DNA of 64,000 bases from Yoonia sp. R2331 (GCF_041103235.1 NZ_JBGCUN010000002.1:428501-492500), one strand, 5' to 3'; shown: positions 1 to 9,157, numbered from the stretch's first letter. A program made the numbers and translations. Notes: generated by a model from the letters alone, not told the origin.

Positions 1-1
1 C

Positions 2-145
2 AACCAGATCGTCTTTGTTGGTGGCTCCAGTTTGATGGGGGTCGTCGCTTCAGCCCTCACGACGCTTTTGCCGGCTGCTGCGCCCCAACAAGCCGCTGCC
101 TTTACGGCTGTGGCTGACGGCCTCGCGATGGCTTCGGCGCGTTAA
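2..145 (+). CDS. Hsp70-family (YegD-like) chaperone, C-terminal fragment
   Basis: Only the last 47 codons lie in the window; the gene begins upstream of it. The fragment has the FVGGSSLM stretch typical of the second nucleotide-binding half of actin/Hsp70 ATPases, followed by a short AFTAVADGLA segment and then the stop. That tail resembles the end of YegD-type Hsp70 proteins, which lack the long substrate-binding lid of DnaK. The early stop so soon after the GGSS motif is what points to the short YegD class. Function beyond ATPase/chaperone is unknown. Confidence 0.55.
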   Translation, partial: NQIVFVGGSSLMGVVASALTTLLPAAAPQQAAAFTAVADGLAMASAR

Positions 146-201
146 GACCTTTTCGGCGACCTTCGGCAACCTCTGATAGCCAAGTTGGTCCGCTTGGCCG
201 G

Positions 202-699
202 TCAAACCGGTTTTGTGTCAGAAGACGGTGACGGTGGCCCGATATATGCTCCGTCATTTTCAAGCACCAACCGCCCCACGATCTCAACCGGCTTATTGCG
301 CTCTGAGCGATCACCAGAGGCCGCAGCGGCCCCCATTTCGCCAATCCCAGAGATTTGCACAAGCCTGCTGACCAGGTCGGATCCGCCCATCACAACAAGC
401 GTTGTCACGACGATATCAATGCTCGCATCGACGTTGTTGCCTGACAAACGTGTCAAGATCCGCAGATCGTCAAACCAGAAAACAGCCGAACAGGCGATCA
501 CGCCCACGATCACGGTATAGGCGATCAGATAGCGGTTTCGCATCTTGTACTTCTCAACCCGGTTCGAGATGATTTCAGGGTCGCGAAAGTACCGTTGCCA
601 TCGCGGAACGAATGCCAGAACAAACATGATGGCCTTCGTCAGGCGGTCGGCGGAAAACGCTAAAATCATGATCAGAACAAGGGCGCTTGTGGCGTTCAT
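202..699 (-). CDS. Hypothetical membrane protein (165 aa)
   Basis: I do not recognise the family. The start at 699 is chosen because AAGGAG lies just upstream; an upstream extension of the frame lacks this. Two hydrophobic segments are visible, near residues 3-25 (ALVLIMILAF) and 50-70 (YLIAYTVIVGVIACSAVFWF). A weakly hydrophobic stretch follows (IDIVVTTLVVMGGSDLVSRL), and the tail is polar and Ser/Pro-rich. It lies convergent to the Hsp70-like gene and just downstream of another small membrane protein on the same strand, so the two may be co-transcribed. Confidence 0.6.
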   Translation of the reverse strand: MNATSALVLIMILAFSADRLTKAIMFVLAFVPRWQRYFRDPEIISNRVEKYKMRNRYLIAYTVIVGVIACSAVFWFDDLRILTRLSGNNVDASIDIVVTTLVVMGGSDLVSRLVQISGIGEMGAAAASGDRSERNKPVEIVGRLVLENDGAYIGPPSPSSDTKPV

Positions 700-719
700 C
701 TGTCTGTCTCCTTTTTGGT

Positions 720-1202
720 CTATGGCCTGCGAACAAAGGTCTTCTCTGTTGGCCGACTGGAATCCGCGCGGCAACTGCTCCCGATCTCCAAACCAGCGCG
801 ATAGAAGACCCGCAGCCGGTCGGCAGGTTCATTAAATGTCGTCACGTCCAGATCGACGGTGCGCGAAAACAGGCCGCATCGGTCAATGGTGTCTTCCTCC
901 ATCCAAACCAGATCAATCAAACCAGAAAACGCGGTCTCGCTGTCTGCCCGCACCTCAAAAAATGCGCTCCCGTCCACAAAGTTGGCCCGAAGGGTGCGGC
1001 CAACGTGATAAACCTCAATCACTTCGGACCGGTCAGCACGATTGACCCATTGCCCCGACAGGTTCGGCTCGACGCTTGCCGCAACAAAGACGCCAACCGC
1101 CACGGCAGCAGTGCCCAGGTACCTTGGCCTGCGACGAAACCGCTTCCAAAGCGAACGCGGGAAGGGGCCATTTAGCTCGATGGATGCAAACACGGGAAAC
1201 AC
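720..1202 (-). CDS. Hypothetical membrane-anchored protein (160 aa)
   Basis: Family not recognised. A basic N-terminus (RSLWKRFRRRPR) is followed by one hydrophobic segment near residues 29-43 (LGTAAVAVGVFVAA). The soluble part after it (about 115 residues) has a beta-rich look and two Cys. This predicts a single-pass inner-membrane protein with a periplasmic domain. It sits 20 bp upstream of the 165-aa membrane gene on the same strand, probably as a two-gene unit. Start codon not firmly fixed. Confidence 0.55.
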   Translation of the reverse strand: MFPVFASIELNGPFPRSLWKRFRRRPRYLGTAAVAVGVFVAASVEPNLSGQWVNRADRSEVIEVYHVGRTLRANFVDGSAFFEVRADSETAFSGLIDLVWMEEDTIDRCGLFSRTVDLDVTTFNEPADRLRVFYRAGLEIGSSCRADSSRPTEKTFVRRP

Positions 1203-1430
1203 CTCGTGTCATGACATGGTGCGTTAAAATGGTTTCTCAGAATAGCCCGGATTCTAGCCGATTTTCGGCAATCGGTCCAGCTTGGCCACGCTGCCCTGCT
1301 TTTCATCAGGCTCTTGGCTTGAGGTTCCTCAGGTGCCCTGCAGCACCTTGGCGAACCACATGCGTTGCGCTTTCGGGCCGCCATTGATCACCCGCTTGCA
1401 CCGCGTTCCGCACAGGCGTATCTGGCAAAT

Positions 1431-2336
1431 ATGTACACCATTGCTGCGCTCTATCACTTCACCCGGTTTGAAGACCCGGCCGCCATTCGGCCGGGCCTGA
1501 TCGAGGCCTGCGCGACACATGGCATCTCCGGCACCCTGTTGCTGGCGGGCGAAGGGATCAACGGGACAATTGCAGGTAGCCGCGCCGGGATTGACGCCAT
1601 CCTGGGCTACATCCGTGCGCTTCCGGGATGTGCTGCGCTGGAACACAAGGAAAGCCAGTCCGACACGCCACCCTTTCACCGCATGAAAGTGCGGCTGAAG
1701 AAAGAGATCGTGACGATGGGCCAGCCGCAGGTCAAGCCGGCGGACGGTACCGGCCACTACGTTGACCCCGCTGACTGGAACGAACTGATCCAGTCCCCCG
1801 ATGTGGCCGTGATCGACACCCGCAACGATTACGAAGTGGCCATCGGCACCTTCGACGGCGCGGTCGATCCGCACACCAAAAGCTTTGGCGAGTTTCCCGC
1901 ATGGTGGGAAGAAAACAAAGACCGGTTTCACAACAAGAAGATCGCCATGTTCTGCACCGGCGGTATCCGCTGCGAGAAATCCACGAACTTCCTCAAGGGC
2001 CAAGGCGTGGACGAGGTCTATCACCTCAAAGGCGGCATCCTGAAATACCTCGAAGAGGTGCCGGAGGATGACAGCACCTGGCAGGGGGAGTGCTTTGTCT
2101 TTGATGCCCGCGTCTCTGTCGGACATGGGTTAGAGGTCGGTCCGCACCTCCTGTGTTACGCCTGTCGCCGCCCGATCCTGCCCGCAGACCGCGACCGGCC
2201 AGAATACGAACATGGCGTCGCTTGTCATCACTGCGCCGCTGAAACCACGGACGCGGACAAGGCCCGTTTCCGCGAGCGGCAGAAACAGATCGCGCTGTCC
2301 GCCGCGCGTGGTGAACGCCACATCGGCGGCCTTTGA
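1431..2336 (+). CDS. trhO: tRNA uridine(34) hydroxylase TrhO (rhodanese family)
   Basis: The protein (301 aa) matches the YceA/TrhO family, which makes 5-hydroxyuridine at the wobble position of tRNA using oxygen. An N-terminal alpha/beta domain (about 1-95) contains GEGINGTI. The rhodanese domain follows (about 110-215) with the IDTRNDYE motif and the active-site loop MFCTGGIRCEKS (Cys175). The C-terminal part has CYACRRP and CHHC, the Cys pairs often seen in this family. The ATG at 1431 gives MYTIAALYHF, the usual start; an upstream in-frame ATG at 1365 would add 22 unsupported residues. Its stop overlaps the next start, so the two genes are translationally coupled. Confidence 0.92.
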   Translation: MYTIAALYHFTRFEDPAAIRPGLIEACATHGISGTLLLAGEGINGTIAGSRAGIDAILGYIRALPGCAALEHKESQSDTPPFHRMKVRLKKEIVTMGQPQVKPADGTGHYVDPADWNELIQSPDVAVIDTRNDYEVAIGTFDGAVDPHTKSFGEFPAWWEENKDRFHNKKIAMFCTGGIRCEKSTNFLKGQGVDEVYHLKGGILKYLEEVPEDDSTWQGECFVFDARVSVGHGLEVGPHLLCYACRRPILPADRDRPEYEHGVACHHCAAETTDADKARFRERQKQIALSAARGERHIGGL

Positions 2337-3382
2337 TGCGCCACGCTGCCATGCCCGCTGGCCTTGCGCTGCTGATCGGGTTGGCGTCAGGCATCACCGG
2401 ATTTCTGATCGGTATGCCGCTGCCGTGGATGCTCGGTTCTATGCTAGGGGTCACCATCGCCGCATTGGCGCATCTGCCCATTGCTGGGCCAGAGCCGCTG
2501 CGCCCTGTCGTGGTCCCGGTCATTGGGGTGATGCTCGGATCGTCGATCACCGCTGAGACGCTGCAACAGCTGGGGCAATGGTCGACCACAATACTGATCC
2601 TGCCGCTGGCCCTGATCGGGGCTGCTGGCGCATCCTTTGCCGTCTATCGCCGCATTGGCGGCTATGACCCCGTCACAGCCTTCTATTGCGCGATGCCCGG
2701 CGGCCTGAACGAGATGTTGCTGATGGGCGCTGCTGAAGGCGGGGATGAACGCCGCATCGCACTGGCCCATGCCGCGCGTGTGTTGATGGTGATCTTCCTC
2801 GTGGCGCTGTTTTTCGGTGTCTTCATGGGCGCGCGCACTGGTGTGGGCGGGCCAAGTTGGACGGCGCTGACGGATCTCACTGTAGTCGACTATCTGATCC
2901 TCGCGGCCTGCGCCGCTTTGGGCGTACCGTTGGCGAAACAGCTGCGCCTGCCCGCAGCCCCTGTGTTTGGCCCGCTGATCCTGTCGGGCGCTACCCATGT
3001 GTTAGGCTGGGTCACCGTGGCCCCGCCCACGCTGGTGATCGTCGTCGCACAGATCGTCGTTGGCACGATCATTGGCACCCGGTTTATCGGCGCGACGCTG
3101 CGCGAACTGGGCCGCGATCTGGCGCTCGCCTGCCTTGCCACGCTGCTGATGCTGATCGCGGCCCTGGCTGTGGCGGTCCTGCTGACTGTGCTGATCACGG
3201 TGCCGTTGTCGCAGGCTTTTCTGGCCTATGCACCGGGCGGCTTGACCGAAATGGCGCTGCTGACACTCGCGATTGATCAGGACGTGGCCTTTGTGTCAGT
3301 CACACATATCGTGCGGATCGCGCTGGTCATCGCCATCGCACCGGCGGTCTTTAACCTGCTCCGCAAACGCCTGTTGCGCTGA
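2336..3382 (+). CDS. AbrB-family membrane transporter
   Basis: 348 aa, almost entirely hydrophobic, about ten membrane segments. The chain is an internal duplication: a PGGLNEM loop near residue 117 recurs as PGGLTEM near residue 298, each followed by a stretch ending in HAARVLMV or HIVRIALV. This is the hallmark of the AbrB duplication family, once annotated as an ammonia monooxygenase regulator and now regarded as a transporter of unknown substrate. The start overlaps the trhO stop (TGATG), so expression is probably coupled. Confidence 0.85.
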   Translation: MRHAAMPAGLALLIGLASGITGFLIGMPLPWMLGSMLGVTIAALAHLPIAGPEPLRPVVVPVIGVMLGSSITAETLQQLGQWSTTILILPLALIGAAGASFAVYRRIGGYDPVTAFYCAMPGGLNEMLLMGAAEGGDERRIALAHAARVLMVIFLVALFFGVFMGARTGVGGPSWTALTDLTVVDYLILAACAALGVPLAKQLRLPAAPVFGPLILSGATHVLGWVTVAPPTLVIVVAQIVVGTIIGTRFIGATLRELGRDLALACLATLLMLIAALAVAVLLTVLITVPLSQAFLAYAPGGLTEMALLTLAIDQDVAFVSVTHIVRIALVIAIAPAVFNLLRKRLLR

Positions 3383-3441
3383 CGCTTGCACCGATTTGCG
3401 CAACGCCCTAGCCTAAGCAAAATTCACCGCCCGAGGCTGCC

Positions 3442-3891
3442 ATGTTCGATCGTATCCTGTCCCTGTTTTCGCCCACACCACATGTCACCGAACTCCCGCC
3501 AGAGGACGCGCGACATGCGCTGGGCGCACTGCTGGTGCGCACCGCCAAGGCCGATCACGCCTATCTTTTCGAAGAGGTGGAAGAGATCGACCATGTGTTG
3601 GCCGATCTTTACGATCTGAACCCGGTTGAGGCGGCGATGATGCGCGCGGCCTGCGAAAAGCTCGAGCACGAGATGCCGACCACCGAAAACCTCGCCCAAA
3701 TCCTGCACGACGCCATTTCCCAACAGGAAAGAGAGGCGGTCGTGGCCGCGCTTTGGCGCATTGTCTTTGCCGACGGCATCGAGGAAAAGGAAGAAGACGC
3801 AATCCTGCATCAGGTGGAACAGGCGCTTGGCGTCTCACCCGATGTCAGCAAGGCGCTGCATGACAAGGCGCAATCCGCCGCCGGGCACTGA
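3442..3891 (+). CDS. TerB-like protein
   Basis: 149 aa, all-helical, acidic. ALLVRTAKADHAYLFEEVEEID and IVFADGIEEKEED match the repeated acidic metal-binding helices of TerB/TerB-like proteins, named for tellurite resistance but widespread without other ter genes, as here. Cytoplasmic. The stop abuts the next ATG directly, so it is likely an operon with the desaturase. Confidence 0.8.
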   Translation: MFDRILSLFSPTPHVTELPPEDARHALGALLVRTAKADHAYLFEEVEEIDHVLADLYDLNPVEAAMMRAACEKLEHEMPTTENLAQILHDAISQQEREAVVAALWRIVFADGIEEKEEDAILHQVEQALGVSPDVSKALHDKAQSAAGH

Positions 3892-4803
3892 ATGTCGCAT
3901 CTGACGTTTCTGCAAGACCTCTCGCCGGAGGATCGCGCAAGGCTGACCGCACTGACCAACCGCGCGGGGCTGATCCATCTTGCGTGGCACAGCACTTTGA
4001 TCCTTGTGCCGGCCGTGCTGATCGCTGCGGGTGTGCCGGGCTGGCCTCTTTTATTGATGCCGCTGGGCTTGTTTCTGGTGTTCCTGTTCCACCTGCTGCA
4101 CGAAGCGACCCATGAAACCGTCTTTGCAGCCAAAGCGTTGAACATATGGGTGGCGCGGGTTGCGGGGTTCATCTTGTTGATCCCGCCCGCGTGGTTCCGC
4201 TACTTTCACTTTGCGCACCACAAACACACCCACGACCCCGATCAAGATCCTGAACTAGCGACCCCCAAACCGCGCACATGGGGCAGCTACATTTGGTATC
4301 TGACGGGCGCACCTCTTTGGAGGTCTGTCGCCGTGACGCTTTGGACAAATGCCACCGGCGGCTGTGATGATGCGTTTGTCCCAACCCGCCAACGCAACCG
4401 CATCACGGCAGAGGCGCGCTGGATGCTCCTCGTCTACGCGCTGCTTGGCGGGGCCTCAATTGCGCTGGGCTCGGCGTTGCTCTTCTGGGTCTGGATTCTG
4501 CCGATGCTGATCGGCCAGCCGTTCCTGCGGGCCTATCTGATGGCCGAACACACCGATTGCCCAAACGTCCCTGACATGTTCAGCAACACCCGCACGATCT
4601 TTGCCAATCGTGCTGTCCGCTGGCTGGCATGGAACATGCCTTACCACGCCGAACATCACGCGTTTCCGACGGTCCCCTTTCACCAGCTCCCCGCATTGCA
4701 CGACATGGCGCGGACGCATCTGCGCGAAACCGAAACCAGCTATACCGCTTTTCACGCGGGCTTTTCCGGGCGCCTAACGCCCGCGCCCGGCGGCCAGGGC
4801 TGA
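3892..4803 (+). CDS. Fatty acid desaturase-family membrane protein
   Basis: 303 aa di-iron membrane oxygenase. The three histidine boxes are intact: HLLHEATHE (His67-His74), HFAHHKHTH (His106-His114) and YHAEHH (His252-His256). Hydrophobic segments lie between them (about 32-65, 85-100, 180-210). The family introduces double bonds or hydroxyl groups into lipid chains; the exact substrate cannot be read from the sequence. The gene directly follows the TerB-like gene. Its 3' end overlaps the convergent EamA gene by 30 bp, an unusually long antisense overlap for this window. Confidence 0.82.
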   Translation: MSHLTFLQDLSPEDRARLTALTNRAGLIHLAWHSTLILVPAVLIAAGVPGWPLLLMPLGLFLVFLFHLLHEATHETVFAAKALNIWVARVAGFILLIPPAWFRYFHFAHHKHTHDPDQDPELATPKPRTWGSYIWYLTGAPLWRSVAVTLWTNATGGCDDAFVPTRQRNRITAEARWMLLVYALLGGASIALGSALLFWVWILPMLIGQPFLRAYLMAEHTDCPNVPDMFSNTRTIFANRAVRWLAWNMPYHAEHHAFPTVPFHQLPALHDMARTHLRETETSYTAFHAGFSGRLTPAPGGQG

Positions 4804-5643
4804 TCCAACACCAGCGGCAATGATCACGACCAGCCCAACCAGCGTCCAGCGGTCCGGCCAGTCACCAAAGACAAGCAAACCCAACACCATCGCGGCAATC
4901 AACTGGCTATAGATCAACGGTGCGATCACGCCTGCGGGCGTTGTCCGATTGACCTGCACCAGCAACAGGTTCCCAATCGCAGACCCTAGCGCACTGATCG
5001 TCAAGAGCCCCATTGCGACCGCACTGAACGCCCCCGCGCCACCAACCGCAAACGGGGCCAGCAACACCGTGCCGATGGCAAGCTGGGACAACAATAAGAA
5101 TCGCGGTCGGAACCCCGGTGCCAGCCAGCGTGTTGTGACCAGATAGCCGCCATGCAGGCACCCGGCCAAAACGGCAAAGCCCATGCCGACACTCACCCCA
5201 AATCCGGGACGCACCACGATCAGCACACCCGCGAAACTCACTGCCAGCAGCCCCGCACGCAGCACGGTCACCCGCTCTTTCAGGATCAGCGCCGACAGGA
5301 CAAAGGCCACCACCGGCCCAATGAAAAACCCCGCAAAAGCGTTGGCCATCGGCTCTGTCTTCAGCGCGGTCAAAATGCACGCGATCCCGCCCGCAATCAG
5401 CGCGGCCCGCAGGATCAGCCGCCAGTCCAGCATCAACCGCCACTCGTGTCGTTGCATCCCACTCAGTGGTGCCAACACGATCACCGCCAGCGCAAACCTT
5501 GCCCAGGCCACAAAAAACGGCGCAAACCCCATGCCGCCCAAAACTTTCCCTGCCGCGTCCCCGCCAACAATCAGGAACATCGCGGTCACGACGGAAAGGA
5601 TGACGATGGGCATGGCGCGTCCGCTCTGGCTGGTTCGCGCCAT
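4774..5643 (-). CDS. EamA/DMT-family transporter
   Basis: 289 aa with about ten hydrophobic segments in two EamA repeats. The first contains ARFALAVIVLAPL and NAFAGFFIGPVVAFVLSALILKERVT, the second MAVLA... and QLIAAMVLGLLVFGDWPDRWT; the KERVT and PDRWT ends of helices are typical of drug/metabolite exporters. Substrate unknown. The frame stays open far upstream into pncB, but similarity to the family begins near MARTSQSGRAMPIVIL. I place the start at 5643; MPIV at 5613 is an alternative. No strong ribosome site decides between them. Confidence 0.85.
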   Translation of the reverse strand: MARTSQSGRAMPIVILSVVTAMFLIVGGDAAGKVLGGMGFAPFFVAWARFALAVIVLAPLSGMQRHEWRLMLDWRLILRAALIAGGIACILTALKTEPMANAFAGFFIGPVVAFVLSALILKERVTVLRAGLLAVSFAGVLIVVRPGFGVSVGMGFAVLAGCLHGGYLVTTRWLAPGFRPRFLLLSQLAIGTVLLAPFAVGGAGAFSAVAMGLLTISALGSAIGNLLLVQVNRTTPAGVIAPLIYSQLIAAMVLGLLVFGDWPDRWTLVGLVVIIAAGVGSALAAGRGR

Positions 5644-5772
5644 CAGTGCGGCACTTGTGACCAATGTGCAATCGCATCCTGTGGGTATCCGGGCCACACA
5701 TCTGCCGCGCCCCGCGCTTGCAAACCCCGCCACCCCTTGCTCTAACCGCCACCAAGCCAACGGAGGACCAGA

Positions 5773-7065
5773 ATGGTCGACATCGCCACCCGCGTCTGGA
5801 ACCACAAATGGAAGATCGACCCGATCGTCCGTTCCCTGATCGACACCGATTTCTACAAACTGCTGATGTGCCAATCGGTGTTCCGCAACAAACCCGACAC
5901 GGCTGTCACCTTCTCCCTCATCAACCGCGCCACCCATATCCCGCTCGCCACCCTCATCGACGAAGGCGAGCTGCGCGAGCAACTCGACCACATCCGCTCC
6001 CTCTCGCTCCGCCGCGGCGAAAGCACATGGATGCGCGGCAACACCTTCTACGGCAAACGCCAGATGTTCTCGCCCGAATTCATGGACTGGTTTGAAAACC
6101 TCCGCCTGCCGCCCTACCACCTTGAACGCGTTGGTGACCAATACGAACTCACCTTCGAAGGATCATGGCCCGAGGTCATGCTTTGGGAAATCCCCGCTCT
6201 CGCTGTGCTGATGGAACTGCGCGGCCGCGCCGTCCTCGGCGCAATGGGCCGGTTTGAACTGCAGGTCCTCTACGCCCGCGCCATGACCAAACTCTGGGAA
6301 AAGGTCGAACAACTGCAAACCATCCCCGACCTGCGCATCGCGGACTTCGGCACCCGCCGCCGCCACTCCTTCCTCTGGCAGGACTGGTGCGTGCAGGCCA
6401 TGTCCGAAGGTCTGGGCAGCGCCTTCGCGGGCACCTCCAACTGCCTGATCGCCAAGAACCGCGACATGGAGGCGATTGGAACCAACGCTCACGAACTCCC
6501 CATGGTCTACGCCGCGCTTGCGCAGGACGACACGGCCCTGGCACAGGCTCCCTATGACGTGCTGTCCGACTGGCAGGCCGAACACGACGGCAACCTGCGC
6601 ATCATCCTGCCCGACACCTACGGCACACCGGGGTTCTTGGAGCGTGCGCCGGATTGGCTCGCCGGCTGGACCGGCATCCGCATCGATTCAGGTGACCCCG
6701 CCGCCGGTGCCGAAGCCGCAATCGCGTGGTGGACATCCCGCGGCGAAGACCCCCGCCAAAAGCTCGTCATCTTCTCCGACGGCTTGGACGTCGACAAAAT
6801 CCTGTCCCTGCACGCGCAATTCGTCGGCCGAGTCCGCGTTTCCTTCGGCTGGGGCACCATGCTGACCAACGACTTCAAGGGTCTGACAGATGGCGACAGC
6901 CTCGCCCCCTTCTCACTGGTCTGCAAAGCCGTCTCGGCCAATGGCAACGCGACGGTCAAGCTGAGCGACAACTCGAATAAAGCGATGGGGCCACTTGACG
7001 AGATCACTCGTTACAAGCGAGTGTTCGGTGTCGGTGATCAGGCCGAATTTGAAATCTTGGTTTGA
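5773..7065 (+). CDS. pncB: Nicotinate phosphoribosyltransferase
   Basis: 430 aa, full length for the family. It converts nicotinate and PRPP to nicotinate mononucleotide in NAD salvage. LIDTDFYKLLM is the conserved N-terminus, FGTRRRHS lies near residue 193, GTSNCLIAK near 220, and AIGTNAHELPM carries the likely phospho-accepting His240. IRIDSGDP and VSFGWGTMLTND form the phosphoribosyl-binding part. A GGAGGA ribosome site precedes the start. The 3' end is the left edge of an AT-rich accessory segment: a SIR2-family gene starts only 30 bp after the stop. Confidence 0.93.
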   Translation: MVDIATRVWNHKWKIDPIVRSLIDTDFYKLLMCQSVFRNKPDTAVTFSLINRATHIPLATLIDEGELREQLDHIRSLSLRRGESTWMRGNTFYGKRQMFSPEFMDWFENLRLPPYHLERVGDQYELTFEGSWPEVMLWEIPALAVLMELRGRAVLGAMGRFELQVLYARAMTKLWEKVEQLQTIPDLRIADFGTRRRHSFLWQDWCVQAMSEGLGSAFAGTSNCLIAKNRDMEAIGTNAHELPMVYAALAQDDTALAQAPYDVLSDWQAEHDGNLRIILPDTYGTPGFLERAPDWLAGWTGIRIDSGDPAAGAEAAIAWWTSRGEDPRQKLVIFSDGLDVDKILSLHAQFVGRVRVSFGWGTMLTNDFKGLTDGDSLAPFSLVCKAVSANGNATVKLSDNSNKAMGPLDEITRYKRVFGVGDQAEFEILV

Positions 7066-7095
7066 CAATCGCATTGGGCAACAACAAAGAGAACA

Positions 7096-7692
7096 ATGGA
7101 TCAAATTGAAAACGAAAAACTCGACGAGAGCATTAGACATATTCTCTCTGGAAACGCAGTATGCTTTGTTGGGGCCGGATTTTCAATAGGAGGTGAGAAC
7201 AGCGAAGGAGAGAGCATTCCTAGTACTGGGGAACTGGAGAAGCTGCTTCGCGAACTTGCTGACTTGCCTCCAGATGAGCAATCGACACTTCCAGCACTAG
7301 GCGACTATATCGAAGATGATCCACGGCTCGCTCCAGAACTTCGATCTCTATTGGCTAGGCGGCTTACGATTTGCAAGCCCAATGCAACGCAACAAGCGCT
7401 TATCTCATTGCCGTGGCGGGCAGTTTTTACAACAAACTACGACGATCTATTTGAGCGTGGTCCGAACCCAAGTCAATATAACCCAGTCTCAATCGCAACA
7501 ATGAAAACTGGCACAGCAACGAGTAAGAAATCTATTGTCTACCTCCATGGAAGGGCCGCAGATATTAACGAAGGGATGACAGATCCTGGCCTTGTGCTTA
7601 GCGAGAGAAGTTACATTGAACTCCAGCAAAGCAATAGAGAGTTGTTTTCGATGCTGGAAAACGAGATCCACGACGCCACTCGTGTATTTTTT
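7096..7692 (+). pseudogene. SIR2-NTPase candidate defence gene, N-terminal part (interrupted)
   Basis: Codons 1-199 encode a SIR2-like NAD-binding domain: VCFVGAGFS (residues about 22-30), TTNYDDLFE (about 115-123) and YLHGRA (about 150). The frame then runs into the IS end and stops at 7725. Removing the IS and one 8-bp target copy restores RVFFVGYSLSDLAIA in frame, the normal SIR2 continuation, and joins it to the fragment at 10219. The original product would be about 824 aa. SIR2 domains fused to NTPases act in several anti-phage systems by degrading NAD; that role here is inference. The base composition is clearly AT-richer than the flanks. A short product might still be made. Confidence 0.85.
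7685..7692 (+). repeat. Target site duplication, left copy
   Basis: TATTTTTT directly abuts the left end of the IS and recurs directly abutting the right end at 10211-10218. Eight base pairs is the usual duplication length for the IS1595 family. Confidence 0.92.
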
Positions 7693-7716
7693 GGCGATTG
7701 TATATTTGACAAACCC
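7693..7716 (+). repeat. Left terminal inverted repeat of the IS
   Basis: 24 bp starting GGCGATTGTA and ending ACAAACCC. It is a perfect inverted copy of 10187-10210. Identity breaks off sharply after position 24. Confidence 0.93.
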
Positions 7717-7763
7717 GTGACGTAGGCGCAGGCTCGGACCCCATTTTTAAGGAGATTCGAGAA

Positions 7764-8015
7764 ATGGACGATCTATTTGTTTACTTCGACGGGGTGTCGG
7801 CCATGGGGCATGTGAATGGGGCTATCCAGGTTGAGTTGGCTGCCAGCGTACTTGACGCCGCCGAAGATGGGTCCGTTGAGGTTCGCAACGTGACCACTGC
7901 TCATTTGCGGTGCAGCCCCGCCGCTGCGGCTGACCTGCTTCAGTCCATCCAAAAGGCCTTGGATATGTTGAAGGAGCCTGAAGGACCGCCATCCGCGTCG
8001 AAGGCTATCAACTAA
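7764..8015 (+). CDS. IS passenger: small hypothetical protein (83 aa)
   Basis: Good ribosome site (AAGGAG, nine bases before ATG). The product starts MDDLFVYFDG and contains VEVRNVTTAHLRCSPAAAADLL, which looks like a compact alpha/beta domain; I do not recognise a named family. It is transcribed away from the left IS end and towards the DUF3800 gene. It belongs to the element rather than to the host locus, since it lies wholly between the inverted repeats. Confidence 0.6.
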   Translation: MDDLFVYFDGVSAMGHVNGAIQVELAASVLDAAEDGSVEVRNVTTAHLRCSPAAAADLLQSIQKALDMLKEPEGPPSASKAIN

Positions 8016-8064
8016 ATGCGTCATGGGTATTATAGTACCCCACTATAAAAGGTAACTCAATACC

Positions 8065-8202
8065 TCACTTGTCACCTTGGGGTTCCGGCTTCGGTTTCAC
8101 CAGCTTGCCTAGCTTTTCGTTGAACTTCGCTTCATCGTCGTCCGTCTCTAGCTGGCGGGCGGCTTCTTTGAAGCGGTCTAGTTGGGTTTTGTTCTGGCTC
8201 AT
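8065..8202 (-). CDS. IS passenger: 45-aa charged small protein
   Basis: A short frame on the minus strand between the two plus-strand passengers. It reads MSQNKTQLDRFKEAARQLET, then an acidic DDDEAKFNEK stretch and a Lys/Pro-rich tail. The heptad-like, highly charged helix and the absence of rare residues look like a genuine small protein rather than chance. The start overlaps no other gene (the DUF3800 ATG is at 8221). No clear ribosome site was seen, so expression is uncertain. Function unknown. Confidence 0.5.
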   Translation of the reverse strand: MSQNKTQLDRFKEAARQLETDDDEAKFNEKLGKLVKPKPEPQGDK

Positions 8203-8220
8203 ATTGGTCTACCGTTATGC

Positions 8221-9075
8221 ATGGCAAAGAGACATTACACTATATATTGCGATGAGTCATCGAAGAAGGGGAAGTATTACTCCAACTTCTATGGCGGGGC
8301 AATTGTGCGCTCAAGGGATCAAGAAGCCATTGAGGCAGCGCTAACGGCCAAGAAAGATGAGCTGAACCTGTTCAATGAACTGAAGTGGACGGGGGTCACT
8401 CGGAACTATCTTGAAAAGTATACAGAGTTCATAAAGTACTTCTTTACCTTTATTCATTCTGGGCGAGTGAAGGTCAGGATTATGTACACTCAAAACATGT
8501 ACAGGCCTACAGGTCTAACCTCTGAGCAACACGATCTTGGTTACTTCTTGCTTTATTACCAGATGATAAAGCATGCATTTGGAATTCAGTACTGCAACCC
8601 CAATGCCTTGGATCGAGTTTACTTTTCTGTACTGCTCGATGAGGTTCCCGACACAAAGGAGAAGTATGAATATTTTCGAGCACAGCTCTCTCAGATACCC
8701 GACCTGTATGCATTTAGAGGCAGCAACACCTTTATCCCAAAGCAGCAGATTGCCCAGATTGACTCAAAGCGCCACACGATCCTTCAAGGTCTAGATATTA
8801 TTCTTGGGTCGATGCATTTTCGCTTGAATGACCTGCACAAAATCAAGCCGGAAGGGGCTAGGCGGCGCGGCAAACGGACTGTTGCGAAGGAAGCTTTGTT
8901 TAAGGAAATTAGCAAGGAGATCAGAGCCGGTTATCCAAATTTCAACATAGGTGCCAGCACCGGTACGGCAAACGGCCTTCAGGATCGTTGGTCGCACAAC
9001 TATCGGCACTGGAGGTTCAGACCCGGCCAATTCGAAGTGGATACATCGCTGACAAAAGGGAAAGCCCCGCAGTAA
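8221..9075 (+). CDS. IS passenger: DUF3800 protein
   Basis: 284 aa. YTIYCDESS at the N-terminus (residues about 6-14), LLDEVPDTKEKYEYF in the middle and QIDSKRHTILQGLDIILGSMHF near residue 195 match the DUF3800 family, thought to have an RNase H-like fold with acidic active-site residues (the CDES Asp/Glu, the later DE and the ILQGLDIILG helix). Its activity is not established. DUF3800 genes are frequent in mobile and defence contexts. The ATG at 8221 is used because it begins MAKRHYTIYCDES directly before the motif; an upstream ATG at 8182 overlaps the small antisense gene. Confidence 0.75.
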   Translation: MAKRHYTIYCDESSKKGKYYSNFYGGAIVRSRDQEAIEAALTAKKDELNLFNELKWTGVTRNYLEKYTEFIKYFFTFIHSGRVKVRIMYTQNMYRPTGLTSEQHDLGYFLLYYQMIKHAFGIQYCNPNALDRVYFSVLLDEVPDTKEKYEYFRAQLSQIPDLYAFRGSNTFIPKQQIAQIDSKRHTILQGLDIILGSMHFRLNDLHKIKPEGARRRGKRTVAKEALFKEISKEIRAGYPNFNIGASTGTANGLQDRWSHNYRHWRFRPGQFEVDTSLTKGKAPQ

Positions 9076-9157
9076 CCTACATAAGTACTACTAGTGGCAC
9101 TAGAAGCTTCGGTTGCCGCAGGGCTTACACACAATATACGGTGTGTAAATCAAGAGT

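Noticed and set aside
7096..7725. A complete 209-aa SIR2 gene
   Set aside because: The last ten codons come from the IS end, and the SIR2 fold continues in frame after the element.
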